Part shown: one piece after another, positions 1-7,906 of the stretch
How the letters are laid out: every line of letters starts with the position of its first letter
Numbering within the stretch: position 1 is the stretch's first letter
NCBI GenBank assembly: GCA_016869075.1
Contig: VGEY01000007.1
Span: forward strand, 1-64,000
Length of the DNA stretch: 64,000 nucleotides
Origin: Alphaproteobacteria bacterium
GTDB taxonomy: Bacteria; Pseudomonadota; Alphaproteobacteria; Paracaedibacterales; VGCI01
Direction of reading: 5' to 3'
Program-made: the position numbers and the translations under genes
The notes under the pieces: generated by a model
What the model was told of the DNA's origin: nothing
The model's input: the letters and a program-made list of their open reading frames with translations, nothing else
Database searches by the model: none

Positions 1-70
1 TGAAGGAACGTAGATCAGTCAAAGATTCTATCCCGTTGCAGAGTACTATACCCTCTCTACATTGATCAGA

Positions 71-215
71 AATCCTAATTTAAAAACTGGAGCAATTGAC
101 GGGGGCTTGACATCTGGAGCATTATGAACTTGGTAAAGATTATAAATTCAGTGCTTATGCAACTTGGTGGATTAGAAATGAAATTCACAAAGCTTTCAAT
201 ATGGCTCCTAAATAG
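71..215 (+). pseudogene. sigma-70 family factor remnant (region 2)
   Basis: Translating 126-215 gives a peptide containing YKFSAYATWWIRNEI and then a stop. This is very close to the region 2.3/2.4 signature of RpoD/RpoH sigma factors (consensus like YKFSTYATWWIRQAI). The reading just upstream (71-124, containing IDGGLTSGAL) resembles region 2.2 but lies in another frame, so the gene is frameshifted. There is no start codon, and nothing recognisable follows the stop at 213-215. It looks like a decayed duplicate or a truncated sigma gene. The motif match is strong; how far the remnant extends on the 5' side is uncertain. Confidence 0.5.
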
Positions 216-346
216 TTTTGATTATCTCGATCACAATTCATTATAATTGATATAGTCTTATAAATCGTCCTGATAGCAGAGTTAGAAACTAACACTGTGT
301 TAGTCCTTCCACGCACTCCAATTAAGGAAAAGGTAATACAGATTGT

Positions 347-360
347 CGTATTATAATACG
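347..360. promoter_or_regulatory. perfect 14-bp palindrome overlapping a -10-like box
   Basis: CGTATTATAATACG is a perfect inverted repeat with TATAAT (352-357) at its centre. It sits about 36 bp before the start of the secreted protein at 396. It could be the -10 region of that gene's promoter, an operator, or both. No convincing -35 box was found at the right distance. Confidence 0.35.
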
Positions 361-395
361 GTATTAAAATTAATGATTCAGATTAGGAGTCGCCT

Positions 396-908
396 GTGCA
401 TATACAAATTTTCAAAAACGTTCTTTTTTTAACAATTATGTCATTTATTGCATTGGATTCTCAAGTAATAGCAACAAGGGAACCACGGGAAGTTTATGAT
501 CCTGATCGAGACACCATTAATAATAGATATCAACATCGTCCTAATACTGCTGGGATGCGCCAATTTCAGGACATGGCCGGAATGCCTCAACCACAGGGTA
601 TGGGCGGAATGGGCCTGCAACAAGCTGGCCTTAAAGGTAAAGGTGCTAAGATTCAAATCATCGAGCTAAATCATAATTCAAGCGGCCAGATTTCGGCGAT
701 TGGTATTGTTACAGATATAGCAAGAAATGAGACCAATCTAAAAATAGGTGAAAAAGTTTTTCTTGATCAATATATACTTCGTAATTTTGGTGTGCAAATA
801 GCAATTGGTGATAAGCTTAAAATAGGTGGGGCGTCTCAGACAGCAACATCTGGATATGGTAACACAAGATATAAAGACGTAGATTCTTTGGTAGAAAGGG
901 TGTATTAA
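396..908 (+). CDS. secreted Met/Gly/Gln-rich hypothetical protein
   Basis: The product is 170 aa. It starts at GTG 396, preceded by AGGAG at 386-390. Residues 1-26 form a Sec signal peptide (hydrophobic core FLTIMSFIALDS, then an AxA-like site), so it is probably exported to the periplasm or outside. Residues 50-80 are low-complexity and rich in Met, Gly, Gln and Pro (repeats of the type GMPQPQGMGGMG). The C-terminal half looks like a small beta-rich domain with alternating hydrophobic residues. I do not recognise the family and infer no function beyond export. It stands alone, with the next gene 124 bp away. Confidence 0.7.
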   Translation: MHIQIFKNVLFLTIMSFIALDSQVIATREPREVYDPDRDTINNRYQHRPNTAGMRQFQDMAGMPQPQGMGGMGLQQAGLKGKGAKIQIIELNHNSSGQISAIGIVTDIARNETNLKIGEKVFLDQYILRNFGVQIAIGDKLKIGGASQTATSGYGNTRYKDVDSLVERVY

Positions 909-958
909 CAACCTGCATTGCACGAACCAGACGTTACTATATGGAATAGCAACTCATT

Positions 959-986
959 TTGATAATGTCCTACTTTCTTCTATATA
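959..986 (+). promoter_or_regulatory. possible sigma-70 promoter for the DUF2750 gene
   Basis: TTGATA at 959-964 and TATATA at 981-986 are separated by 16 bp, about 45 bp before the start codon at 1032. A second TATAAT occurs at 1000-1005 without a clear -35. The region is AT-rich, so chance matches are likely. Confidence 0.3.
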
Positions 987-1031
987 GAAATGTCACTACT
1001 ATAATATTAATAAATAGAAGGTTTTATAGTC

Positions 1032-1421
1032 ATGCTTGGATTAACAGTAGATAGCGAAAAAAGAGTCGAGGCATTCATAATTGAGGCAATAAATACTCAA
1101 GTCGTTTATTTTTTAAAAATGGGTAATGGAAATGCTGAGTCTACAGAATCAAATAACCATACAGATAAAGATGGTAATCCAGTACCAGTTATTCCTTTCT
1201 GGTCCAGAAGTTATCTACCATACGCTCGGAAATGGAGCCAAAATTGCCCCATGGGTGAATTATCATTAGAGGATTTTATAAATTACTGGCTTCCAGGAAT
1301 GAATAATGATGGCGTGATTCTCGGGCTTAATTGGGATCAAAATGGAATTGGTTGTGAGTGCCAACCTTCTAATCTCTTAGACAAACTCGTAATTAACATT
1401 AAAGATCCGCAAATTGATTAA
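1032..1421 (+). CDS. DUF2750 domain-containing protein
   Basis: The product is 129 aa, with an ATG start preceded by GAAGG. The layout matches DUF2750 proteins: an N-terminal helix with the xxxRVEAFI pattern, a short strand (VVYFLKMGNG), a hydrophobic turn with PVIPFWSRSYLPYA, then the diagnostic SLEDFINYWLPGMNNDGVILGLNW segment ahead of a C-terminal part naming a pocket-like WDQNGIG. The function of the family is unknown; members are small soluble cytosolic proteins. There is no signal peptide. It stands alone between two unrelated small genes. Confidence 0.75.
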   Translation: MLGLTVDSEKRVEAFIIEAINTQVVYFLKMGNGNAESTESNNHTDKDGNPVPVIPFWSRSYLPYARKWSQNCPMGELSLEDFINYWLPGMNNDGVILGLNWDQNGIGCECQPSNLLDKLVINIKDPQID

Positions 1422-1766
1422 ATGCAGCTTTCAGAGTAGGCGCGCTGACTAAACCTAAATTGGAGAACACCCATTGTCAACGCTAAGTAGACAAGTCCCC
1501 TACAAAATTCTTTAGATGTGTCACCAACATAGAGTGTGAAGGGAGAAGGTGAATTGAGCAATCTCATGTCTAGCTCCACTGCTCTGTGAACTATAGAACA
1601 AGTTTGCCAAACTCTTTCATAATAGTTTCAAGATCTTCAATACCTTCGAAATATCCCTGACTGAACCAAAAAGTGGCGAGGAACCTATCAATTTATCAAA
1701 TATTTCAAAAGATTATGCTTTGCCGAATGATCTTAAAAGGTGCCTTGTAATTATATGCGCTAAGTA
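1422..1766. other. intergenic stretch with no supported gene
   Basis: On the plus strand one frame stays open for about 57 codons, ending at TGA 1768-1770 (it includes LTEPKSGEEPINLSN), but it has no start codon or ribosome-binding site and I recognise nothing in it. It may be the tail of a decayed gene. No tRNA-like or repeat structure was seen. Confidence 0.4.
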
Positions 1767-1794
1767 TTGACTTTTAAATAAATTTTACTATACT
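1767..1794 (+). promoter_or_regulatory. sigma-70-type promoter for the 88-aa peptide gene
   Basis: TTGACT (1767-1772) and TATACT (1789-1794) are separated by 16 bp. This is one of the better promoter matches in the window. It predicts a start near 1801 and an untranslated leader of about 60 nt before the ATG at 1861. Confidence 0.5.
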
Positions 1795-1860
1795 TATAAA
1801 TAAGGGTATTAATTATATTTATTATTTTCTAATTTTTCATGTCAAGAAGGAAGATGTGTC

Positions 1861-2127
1861 ATGATTATTTTAAACGACAAAAACTTAAAACAAATTGTTG
1901 CGGGACAAACAATTGCTGAATATGCATTAATTCTTGATAGTCATTCTGGGGATCTCTCTAAGAACCCAGTTATTGCTATTGGGAGTGATAATAATCCAGT
2001 AAAACCCGATAAATTTAACGAACAAACATTTAAAGGATTATTTTTAAGCGCCGTTTTAAGTAACATTAATGGCCTAAGTACAATAGATGATAAGAGCGTC
2101 GTTTCAGACTTTATGCCTCCCCAATAA
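1861..2127 (+). CDS. small peptide with bacteriocin-like leader (hypothetical)
   Basis: The product is 88 aa, with an ATG start and AGGAAG at about 1846-1851. The N-terminus, MIILNDKNLKQIVAGQ, resembles the leader of double-glycine peptides (pattern L-n-d-x-x-L-x-x-I-v-[AG]-G), which are cleaved and exported by peptidase-containing ABC transporters. The rest is soluble, slightly hydrophobic in the middle (FKGLFLSAVLSNINGL) and lacks cysteine. No maturation enzyme or transporter lies nearby, so the resemblance is only to the leader. It is a single gene with its own promoter and a weak hairpin downstream. It could equally be an ordinary small cytosolic protein. Confidence 0.6.
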   Translation: MIILNDKNLKQIVAGQTIAEYALILDSHSGDLSKNPVIAIGSDNNPVKPDKFNEQTFKGLFLSAVLSNINGLSTIDDKSVVSDFMPPQ

Positions 2128-2163
2128 CTTGGAGGGTAGTATAATATTGTTCAATGATATATC

Positions 2164-2188
2164 AAAAAGGCGGTCTTTGTGCTTTTTT
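2164..2188 (+). terminator. weak terminator-like hairpin
   Basis: AAAAAGGC (2164-2171) can pair, with one bulge, with GCTTTTTT (2181-2188), giving a short stem ending in a T run 37 bp after the stop of the 88-aa peptide gene. The stem is weak. Confidence 0.3.
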
Positions 2189-2604
2189 CCTAATTGGAGC
2201 ATTGCCGTAAGCATTGAATTATTTATAGAATAGTGCTTAAGACTTGAACACCGTTAAAAAAGTATCATTATTGAAGAAAGAGAGATGTAATTAATAAATA
2301 CCTCTATTTTCTTAGCTAATTAAGGATGGCGGAAGGTTAAGGTCGCCATCAATTCTCTATCGTGTATTTACACACAATTCCTAATTATATCCTATTTAGC
2401 ATCCCATTACTGACGAAAAATCAAGGTTTAATTTGTAGTAGTAGGCAAGCAGCTTATGATTGCTCTATAGCGTTGAACTTTTTCAATAGTATCTCCTGTG
2501 AAGCGATTTTATGAATATCTCACAATACAAGTAGGCGACTTTTTAACTAAACGCAAAGAAGACATTTCAAAAAACATCTACATCTTGTGATCGCATAATA
2601 TATA
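2189..2604. other. intergenic stretch, nothing recognised
   Basis: About 415 bp of AT-rich sequence between the small peptide gene and the stop of the minus-strand hydrolase. I found no open frame of note, repeat, tRNA or strong hairpin on either strand. Confidence 0.5.
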
Positions 2605-4158
2605 TTATGGAAAATGATGGGGGCTCGTTTCTATAAGATTATACCTTATAGGATGAAGACTGGCTCTTAGACTTCTCAAATAATTCAAAGAAGGTCCGAA
2701 TGCAGAAAATGCTGAAGATGTGATCACTCTTTTTATATATCGACGAGATACTTGATCCCTTTCAAATTTGGCAGAAATATCGACAGCACTTGGCTGAGTG
2801 GTCCTCGAAATATGTTTTTTAATAAACCTTAATGTCTCCTGCAAAGCATCAATACCTGCTTCTGGGTTAGTTTGGAGTGTAACACCATATTTAACATTTT
2901 TTTGAATATGGCTGGGAAAATCTTTCCATGGATGCCGAGTATTATTGGCATCTATGAAACCCCTGTCATTTGGCAGAGCACGGACATGACAATCTCTTAG
3001 ATTCATAACATTTGGTAATCGTTCTTTAAATGAGCCGCCAAATCTACAGTGCCACTTATATAAGGCTAATTGACAGAGGTCTTTGATAAAATTTAGGGGT
3101 GTACGAATGTTTTTAAGCGATAAGTCAAAGTTGGATAACTCCGCATCAAAAGCATGTCCAGCATTAGTATACACAATAAGCTTTATAGCGTCTAATTCTA
3201 ATGAAACTTTTTTCTCAGAAATTTTTGGAAGTACATAACGTGTTCCCAATAAATAATTTATATAGCTAAACAAGGAGGAAAGCGGCGTATAGTCATCTTC
3301 TGCCCCGTGCAAAAAAAGTATGGGCGAAAGTGGTGTATCTTGTCTATGAATGAGTGGCATTGTGTAATAACACACACAAAAAGCAGGGTTAAATCCTGGA
3401 TAAAAAAGATCAATATTACGTTTCATAATGCATTCCAAAACATCATTTCCTCCACGCGAAAGCCCTACAAACCCTATTTTATCTGGATCTATCTTTTTAT
3501 GAGATGAAATGAGTTTTGCTGTGTAAAGTGTTTCAATAATTTCAGCTTCCTGAGGAACAACCAGCTGATTCTCTGCGGTTGATTGAACATACCTAAGAGT
3601 ACCATCAGTATGTTGGTACACATGATGCAAAAATCTATTCATGGATAGGGTTGCTATCCCTTCTCTTTCTAAAGCTTTCATTATACCTGGCATAAAGGCG
3701 CCACCATCACTTCCATGACATAAAATGGCGCACGGAAATGGGCCATCCCCTGGCGGGATACAGAGAAATCCGTGAGCATTTCTTTTTGATTCATTAAGGT
3801 CATACCAATGAAGATTAAATAGAGTGAGGGTTTCTCTTAAGAATTGCTTTTCATACATATCCAAGGGATTGAAAAAATACCAAGGTATTTTTACAAAAAT
3901 ACCTTTAATGTTAGGATATTCTTTGCAAAAACTCTCAGATTTTTCAACTCTCTGGATAGTTTTTTCATCAAATATATGTATAGTTTCACCTGAATAAAAC
4001 TTGAATGATCCCGATGGAGACCTGATTTCCACCATAAGTTCGCCTCTTTGAGAAGGTTCAGGAGCATCAGTACAGGGTGTGGGGGAAATATTAAACAAAC
4101 CACCAATAAATAGGATTGTAAAAAACTTTTTTATAAATGAACTATTGATAAACTTCAT
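2605..4158 (-). CDS. secreted alpha/beta hydrolase (dienelactone hydrolase / BAAT-like)
   Basis: The product is 517 aa. Residues 1-30 form a signal peptide (FFTILFIGGLF core), so it is exported. From about residue 125 a complete alpha/beta-hydrolase core follows: the oxyanion strand CAILCHGSDGG (143-153), nucleophile elbow GLSRGG (Ser234), acid in HGAEDDY (Asp288 or Asp289) and NAGHAF (His335). The triad is therefore intact. The Ser elbow followed by a late Asp/His resembles dienelactone hydrolases and acyl-CoA thioesterase-type (BAAT) enzymes. The C-terminal 170 residues are extra and unrecognised. The substrate cannot be read from sequence. It stands alone, and the next gene upstream ends 175 bp away. 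Confidence 0.8.
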   Translation of the reverse strand: MKFINSSFIKKFFTILFIGGLFNISPTPCTDAPEPSQRGELMVEIRSPSGSFKFYSGETIHIFDEKTIQRVEKSESFCKEYPNIKGIFVKIPWYFFNPLDMYEKQFLRETLTLFNLHWYDLNESKRNAHGFLCIPPGDGPFPCAILCHGSDGGAFMPGIMKALEREGIATLSMNRFLHHVYQHTDGTLRYVQSTAENQLVVPQEAEIIETLYTAKLISSHKKIDPDKIGFVGLSRGGNDVLECIMKRNIDLFYPGFNPAFCVCYYTMPLIHRQDTPLSPILFLHGAEDDYTPLSSLFSYINYLLGTRYVLPKISEKKVSLELDAIKLIVYTNAGHAFDAELSNFDLSLKNIRTPLNFIKDLCQLALYKWHCRFGGSFKERLPNVMNLRDCHVRALPNDRGFIDANNTRHPWKDFPSHIQKNVKYGVTLQTNPEAGIDALQETLRFIKKHISRTTQPSAVDISAKFERDQVSRRYIKRVITSSAFSAFGPSLNYLRSLRASLHPIRYNLIETSPHHFP

Positions 4159-4309
4159 TATTATTTTAACACATTGATGATCGTTTTAATAAAATGTACA
4201 TAAAAATAAATAGTGCTATTTTATAGGCATATATTTATATATTTATGTAAAAGTCATCAATAGCACAAAAATATGATGCCCACAATGTTATTTTTTTATT
4301 TATATTAAG

Positions 4310-4334
4310 GAGGTTTTTATTTAGATTAAACCTC
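4310..4334 (-). terminator. hairpin after the cellulose-synthase-like gene
   Basis: GAGGTTT (4310-4316) and AAACCTC (4328-4334) form a 7-bp stem that overlaps the stop codon of the upstream minus-strand gene. The downstream sequence on that strand is AT-rich but not a clean T run, so termination is only probable. Confidence 0.35.
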
Positions 4335-6339
4335 ATTCCGCCTTCGTTGGAGGCGTATATAGATGCGAATGGTCCGAGAAAATACGGTGGAAAAGATGGC
4401 GCGCAAAATGAGTATACTTAAGCGTACTAGAATTATGATATTTTCCTGTATAAAGATGCTGAATGAGGGCATGCCTTGGCGCTCCAGTTAAATCTTTAAA
4501 GCGCAAGTGTATGGTCCCCTCTTCAGTTCTAACTACTTCACAAGGCATAGGTTTAAGGGATGGAATGGTCAGGGTAACTTCCTGTCCATTCGAGAGTGCT
4601 TGGCGTTCTGGATTAAGGTAATGGAGACTTACGCCACCCAATGAAATGTCTTGAATATGAATGCGAATATCTTTCCCTTCAATCTGTAAATAACCCTCTT
4701 CATCTACTTGAAATCGCTCATCTGTTCTCGGACGAGGGTGCTCAACACTGATCATAGACATGACAATAAGCATAAAAACGTTCATCGTTGCCCAAACCGC
4801 AGCAACTGGGAAAAATCCACCCTCTGAACTGGGGCTGCGCTCTGGTATAATGTTGACCAACATTCCGACACTCGTAAGAACAAGTAAAGTCATACAAATC
4901 CAAAAGGAAAAGTGGAATATATTTTTCTTTTGTGCGGGACGACCTAAAGTTCCTTTAGGAGTTACTCCAAAATCATTCTTAAAAGGAGTCGATAAACTAC
5001 TCACCACAGTTGGCAGGACTTGTATAGCTTCAAGAGAGGATACAGAGCTGCTGAGCAAAGGGATGTAGTGACGTGGCGCAAGCCATAAGGTTACAAATAA
5101 GTTCATCAAAAACGCAGGAAAATGATAATAAATTAATTCCGAATAGTGGGTAATTAATAGGGCCGGATATCCTGTCCATAAAAATACAATTGGAACAAGG
5201 AAGCTGAAAAAGCGGGTAAATGGACTAATAAGCCAGTGCCATGGGAAGAATAGAACACGGTGTATAAACCGCAGTCCGGGACCTAAAGGACCATCTTTCA
5301 TAAACATCGTTTGAATGGTTCCACGGCACCAACGTTTACGCTGCGTAAGCAAGCTTGGTAGAGACTCGGGCGCCAAGCCATGACTTAGTTTTTCGTTGAG
5401 GTAACGGGTGATATATCCATGACGAAGCAGCGCAAGTGTTGTTGTCAGATCTTCAGTAATAGATCTTGTTGGCACACCCCCTGCTTCACGCATTGCTGTA
5501 CGTCTTGCTAAACTGCAAGAACCACACCAAAATGCAGCATCCCAGCCATCACGAGCAGGCATCATTACATCAAAGAATAAGCGTTGGTCATCAGGCGCAG
5601 AGTCATGTAAGTGAAGGTTGGATTGGACATAGTCTTTATTAAAGAAATGTTGTGGTGTTTGTAAAATAGCAACCTTTGGGTCAACAAAAAACCCAACTGT
5701 TCGATAAAGAAAATTTCTAAAAGGGACAAAGTCTGCATCAAAGACTGCGATGAAATCCCCATTTGTCATCTCAAAAGCATGGTTAAGGTTACCCGCCTTA
5801 GCATGAACCCATTCTTTGCGACTAATATACCCCGCCCCAACTTCTTCACAAAATTGGCGTACCCATTCACGCTTGCCATCATCTAATACCCAAACTTTCA
5901 ATTTGTTTTTCGGCCAATCTAAATGTAAGCATCCTAAAATTGAGCGTTCAATCACTTCAATGCCTTCATTATATGTTGGTAAAAATACATCAACCGTAGG
6001 AAGCTCTTCGGGTGAAAGTTCACGTAGAGCCTTTTCAAACTTATCTGCTTGAGAGGTTCGATCTGTGTGGCGCATGAGGGTGATGTAAAATATAAAACTT
6101 TCAATGGAAACTAAAACTTCTACAAAAAAGCAAAGCCAAATCCAAAGCCCATGCCCAGTAATCATAGGGATGGGTAGAGTTGTATAGAAAAGACGCCACG
6201 TCATATAGCGCATCCAAAATACTGAAAGAACCCCTATAATGCTCAGGCGAACCCATCTATTGTTTCTATCCAGGTGGGGTAAGAATAAAAGGCAAAAACC
6301 GATTACTGCTACTGACAATGCAAATATAGTAAATTCCAT
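4333..6339 (-). CDS. bcsA: cellulose-synthase-like glycosyltransferase with PilZ domain
   Basis: The product is 668 aa, an inner-membrane processive GT2 beta-glucan synthase. Two or three membrane helices precede the catalytic domain (residues 5-90). Catalytic motifs are complete: DDG (153-155), DAD (201-203), TED (295-297) and QRKRW (333-337), the D,D,D,QxxRW set that binds UDP-sugar and acceptor. More membrane helices follow (365-530), with the FGVTPKG gating-loop motif (457-463) typical of BcsA. A C-terminal PilZ domain has RTDER (538-542) and DISLGG (564-569), the c-di-GMP-binding RxxxR and [DN]xSxxG motifs. No bcsB, bcsZ or bcsC is adjacent, so the product could be cellulose or another beta-glucan. 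It is divergent from glnA. Confidence 0.88.
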   Translation of the reverse strand: MEFTIFALSVAVIGFCLLFLPHLDRNNRWVRLSIIGVLSVFWMRYMTWRLFYTTLPIPMITGHGLWIWLCFFVEVLVSIESFIFYITLMRHTDRTSQADKFEKALRELSPEELPTVDVFLPTYNEGIEVIERSILGCLHLDWPKNKLKVWVLDDGKREWVRQFCEEVGAGYISRKEWVHAKAGNLNHAFEMTNGDFIAVFDADFVPFRNFLYRTVGFFVDPKVAILQTPQHFFNKDYVQSNLHLHDSAPDDQRLFFDVMMPARDGWDAAFWCGSCSLARRTAMREAGGVPTRSITEDLTTTLALLRHGYITRYLNEKLSHGLAPESLPSLLTQRKRWCRGTIQTMFMKDGPLGPGLRFIHRVLFFPWHWLISPFTRFFSFLVPIVFLWTGYPALLITHYSELIYYHFPAFLMNLFVTLWLAPRHYIPLLSSSVSSLEAIQVLPTVVSSLSTPFKNDFGVTPKGTLGRPAQKKNIFHFSFWICMTLLVLTSVGMLVNIIPERSPSSEGGFFPVAAVWATMNVFMLIVMSMISVEHPRPRTDERFQVDEEGYLQIEGKDIRIHIQDISLGGVSLHYLNPERQALSNGQEVTLTIPSLKPMPCEVVRTEEGTIHLRFKDLTGAPRHALIQHLYTGKYHNSSTLKYTHFARHLFHRIFSDHSHLYTPPTKAE

Positions 6340-6489
6340 AGACTACTCCTTCTCATTTTAAATTTAGAATCATAAATGCAAATAAATCGTTAATTTCATT
6401 AAAAAAAAGAAAGAATTTATGAAATTTTGTTGGAATAAAAATTTTGTACGTGTAGACTTTTAATATGAATGTAAGTTGGAGATACTTAA

Positions 6490-7896
6490 GTGTCAGATAA
6501 AAGCACGTTTTTAACTTGTTTGAAGAAAAATAATGTTGAGTATGTTGACTTTCGGTTCACAGATTTTCGGGGCACATGGCATCATATGTCTATGCCGGTC
6601 TCTGCAATTACCCCTAAGATTCTAACAGAAGGTATCTTCTTTGATGGATCATCTATTGTGGGATGGCAAGAGATTCATGAATCAGATATGATTTTAATTC
6701 CTGATTTTTCCAAATTAATGATGGACCACTTTTCTGCACAGCCTACGGCAATTGTTATTTGTGATGTTAATGATCCTGTTTCAGGCCTACCATATGAAAA
6801 AGATCCGCGCTCTATTGCGAAAAAAGCATTGTCTTATCTTAAAAAAACTGGAATTGCAGATGAAGCTTACTTTGGTTCAGAAGCTGAATTCTTCATTTTT
6901 GATAATATCCGCTTTGATGTTTCACCTACTGGAGCAACGTACGAAATTGAATCAGATGAATTTCCTCAATCTGGAGGCAAATCCCTAGAGCAAGGAAATC
7001 ATGGGCATAGGTCATTACAGAAAGGCGCTTATTTTCCTGTCTCTCCCCGTGACTCTTTATGTGATTTACGAGCAGAAATGGCGTCAATAATGGCTGGATT
7101 TGGTTTAATATTGGAAAAGCACCACCATGAGGTAGCGCCATCACAGCATGAAATTGGCGTGAAATATTCTGATCTGGTAAACGCTGCTGACATTTTGCAG
7201 ATATATAAGTATGTTGTGCATAATGCTGCTCATTCTTATGGTAAAACAGCAACATTTATGCCAAAACCTGTTTTCGGTGATAATGGATCTGGAATGCATG
7301 TCCATCAATCCCTATGGAAAGAAAAAAACCCACTATTCCCAGGGGAAAAATATGCCGGATTATCTGATACTGCCCTCTATTATATTGGGGGTATTTTAAA
7401 GCATGCAAAAGTTTTGAATGCATTTACCAACCCCACAACAAACAGCTATAAAAGGTTGATTCCAGGTTTTGAAGCACCCGTTTTGCTTGCCTATTCCGAA
7501 CGAAATCGCTCTGCATCTTGCAGAATTCCTTTATCACATGGAAATGATTCTAAACGGGTTGAGGTGCGCTTCCCTGATCCATCATGCAATGGTTATTTGG
7601 CATTTTCTGCTATGCTCATGGCTGGATTAGATGGCATCAAAAATCGTCTTCATCCAGGTGACGCTATGGACCATGACTTGTATGCTGAAAAAGAAATTGC
7701 TAACACCCTACCCACCGTTTGCTCATCCTTACGAGAGGCTTTGGAATGTCTAGAAATAAATAACTCATTCCTCACTGAAGGGGGGGTTTTCACAGAAAAC
7801 TTCCTTAAATCATATTGCTCTGTGAAGTGGTCTGAGGTTTATGCCTTTGAGCATACCCCTCATCCCATTGAATTTAAATTGTATTACAGCACATAA
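6490..7896 (+). CDS. glnA: glutamine synthetase, type I
   Basis: The product is 468 aa, the usual length for dodecameric GSI, which makes glutamine from glutamate, ammonia and ATP in the cytoplasm. The start is GTG 6490, with GGAG at 6478-6481. Motifs: N-terminal beta-grasp with FFDGSSIVGW; GSEAEFFIFD and NGSGMHVHQSLW of the metal and ATP sites; NRSASCRIP near the glutamate site. Tyr398 in DLYAEKE aligns with the adenylylated tyrosine of enterobacterial GlnA, so control by GlnE is possible. No glnB lies next to it. It is transcribed alone, divergent from the glycosyltransferase and convergent with the gene at 7907, 10 bp away. Confidence 0.96.
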   Translation: MSDKSTFLTCLKKNNVEYVDFRFTDFRGTWHHMSMPVSAITPKILTEGIFFDGSSIVGWQEIHESDMILIPDFSKLMMDHFSAQPTAIVICDVNDPVSGLPYEKDPRSIAKKALSYLKKTGIADEAYFGSEAEFFIFDNIRFDVSPTGATYEIESDEFPQSGGKSLEQGNHGHRSLQKGAYFPVSPRDSLCDLRAEMASIMAGFGLILEKHHHEVAPSQHEIGVKYSDLVNAADILQIYKYVVHNAAHSYGKTATFMPKPVFGDNGSGMHVHQSLWKEKNPLFPGEKYAGLSDTALYYIGGILKHAKVLNAFTNPTTNSYKRLIPGFEAPVLLAYSERNRSASCRIPLSHGNDSKRVEVRFPDPSCNGYLAFSAMLMAGLDGIKNRLHPGDAMDHDLYAEKEIANTLPTVCSSLREALECLEINNSFLTEGGVFTENFLKSYCSVKWSEVYAFEHTPHPIEFKLYYST

Positions 7897-7906
7897 ACAT
7901 TAAAAG

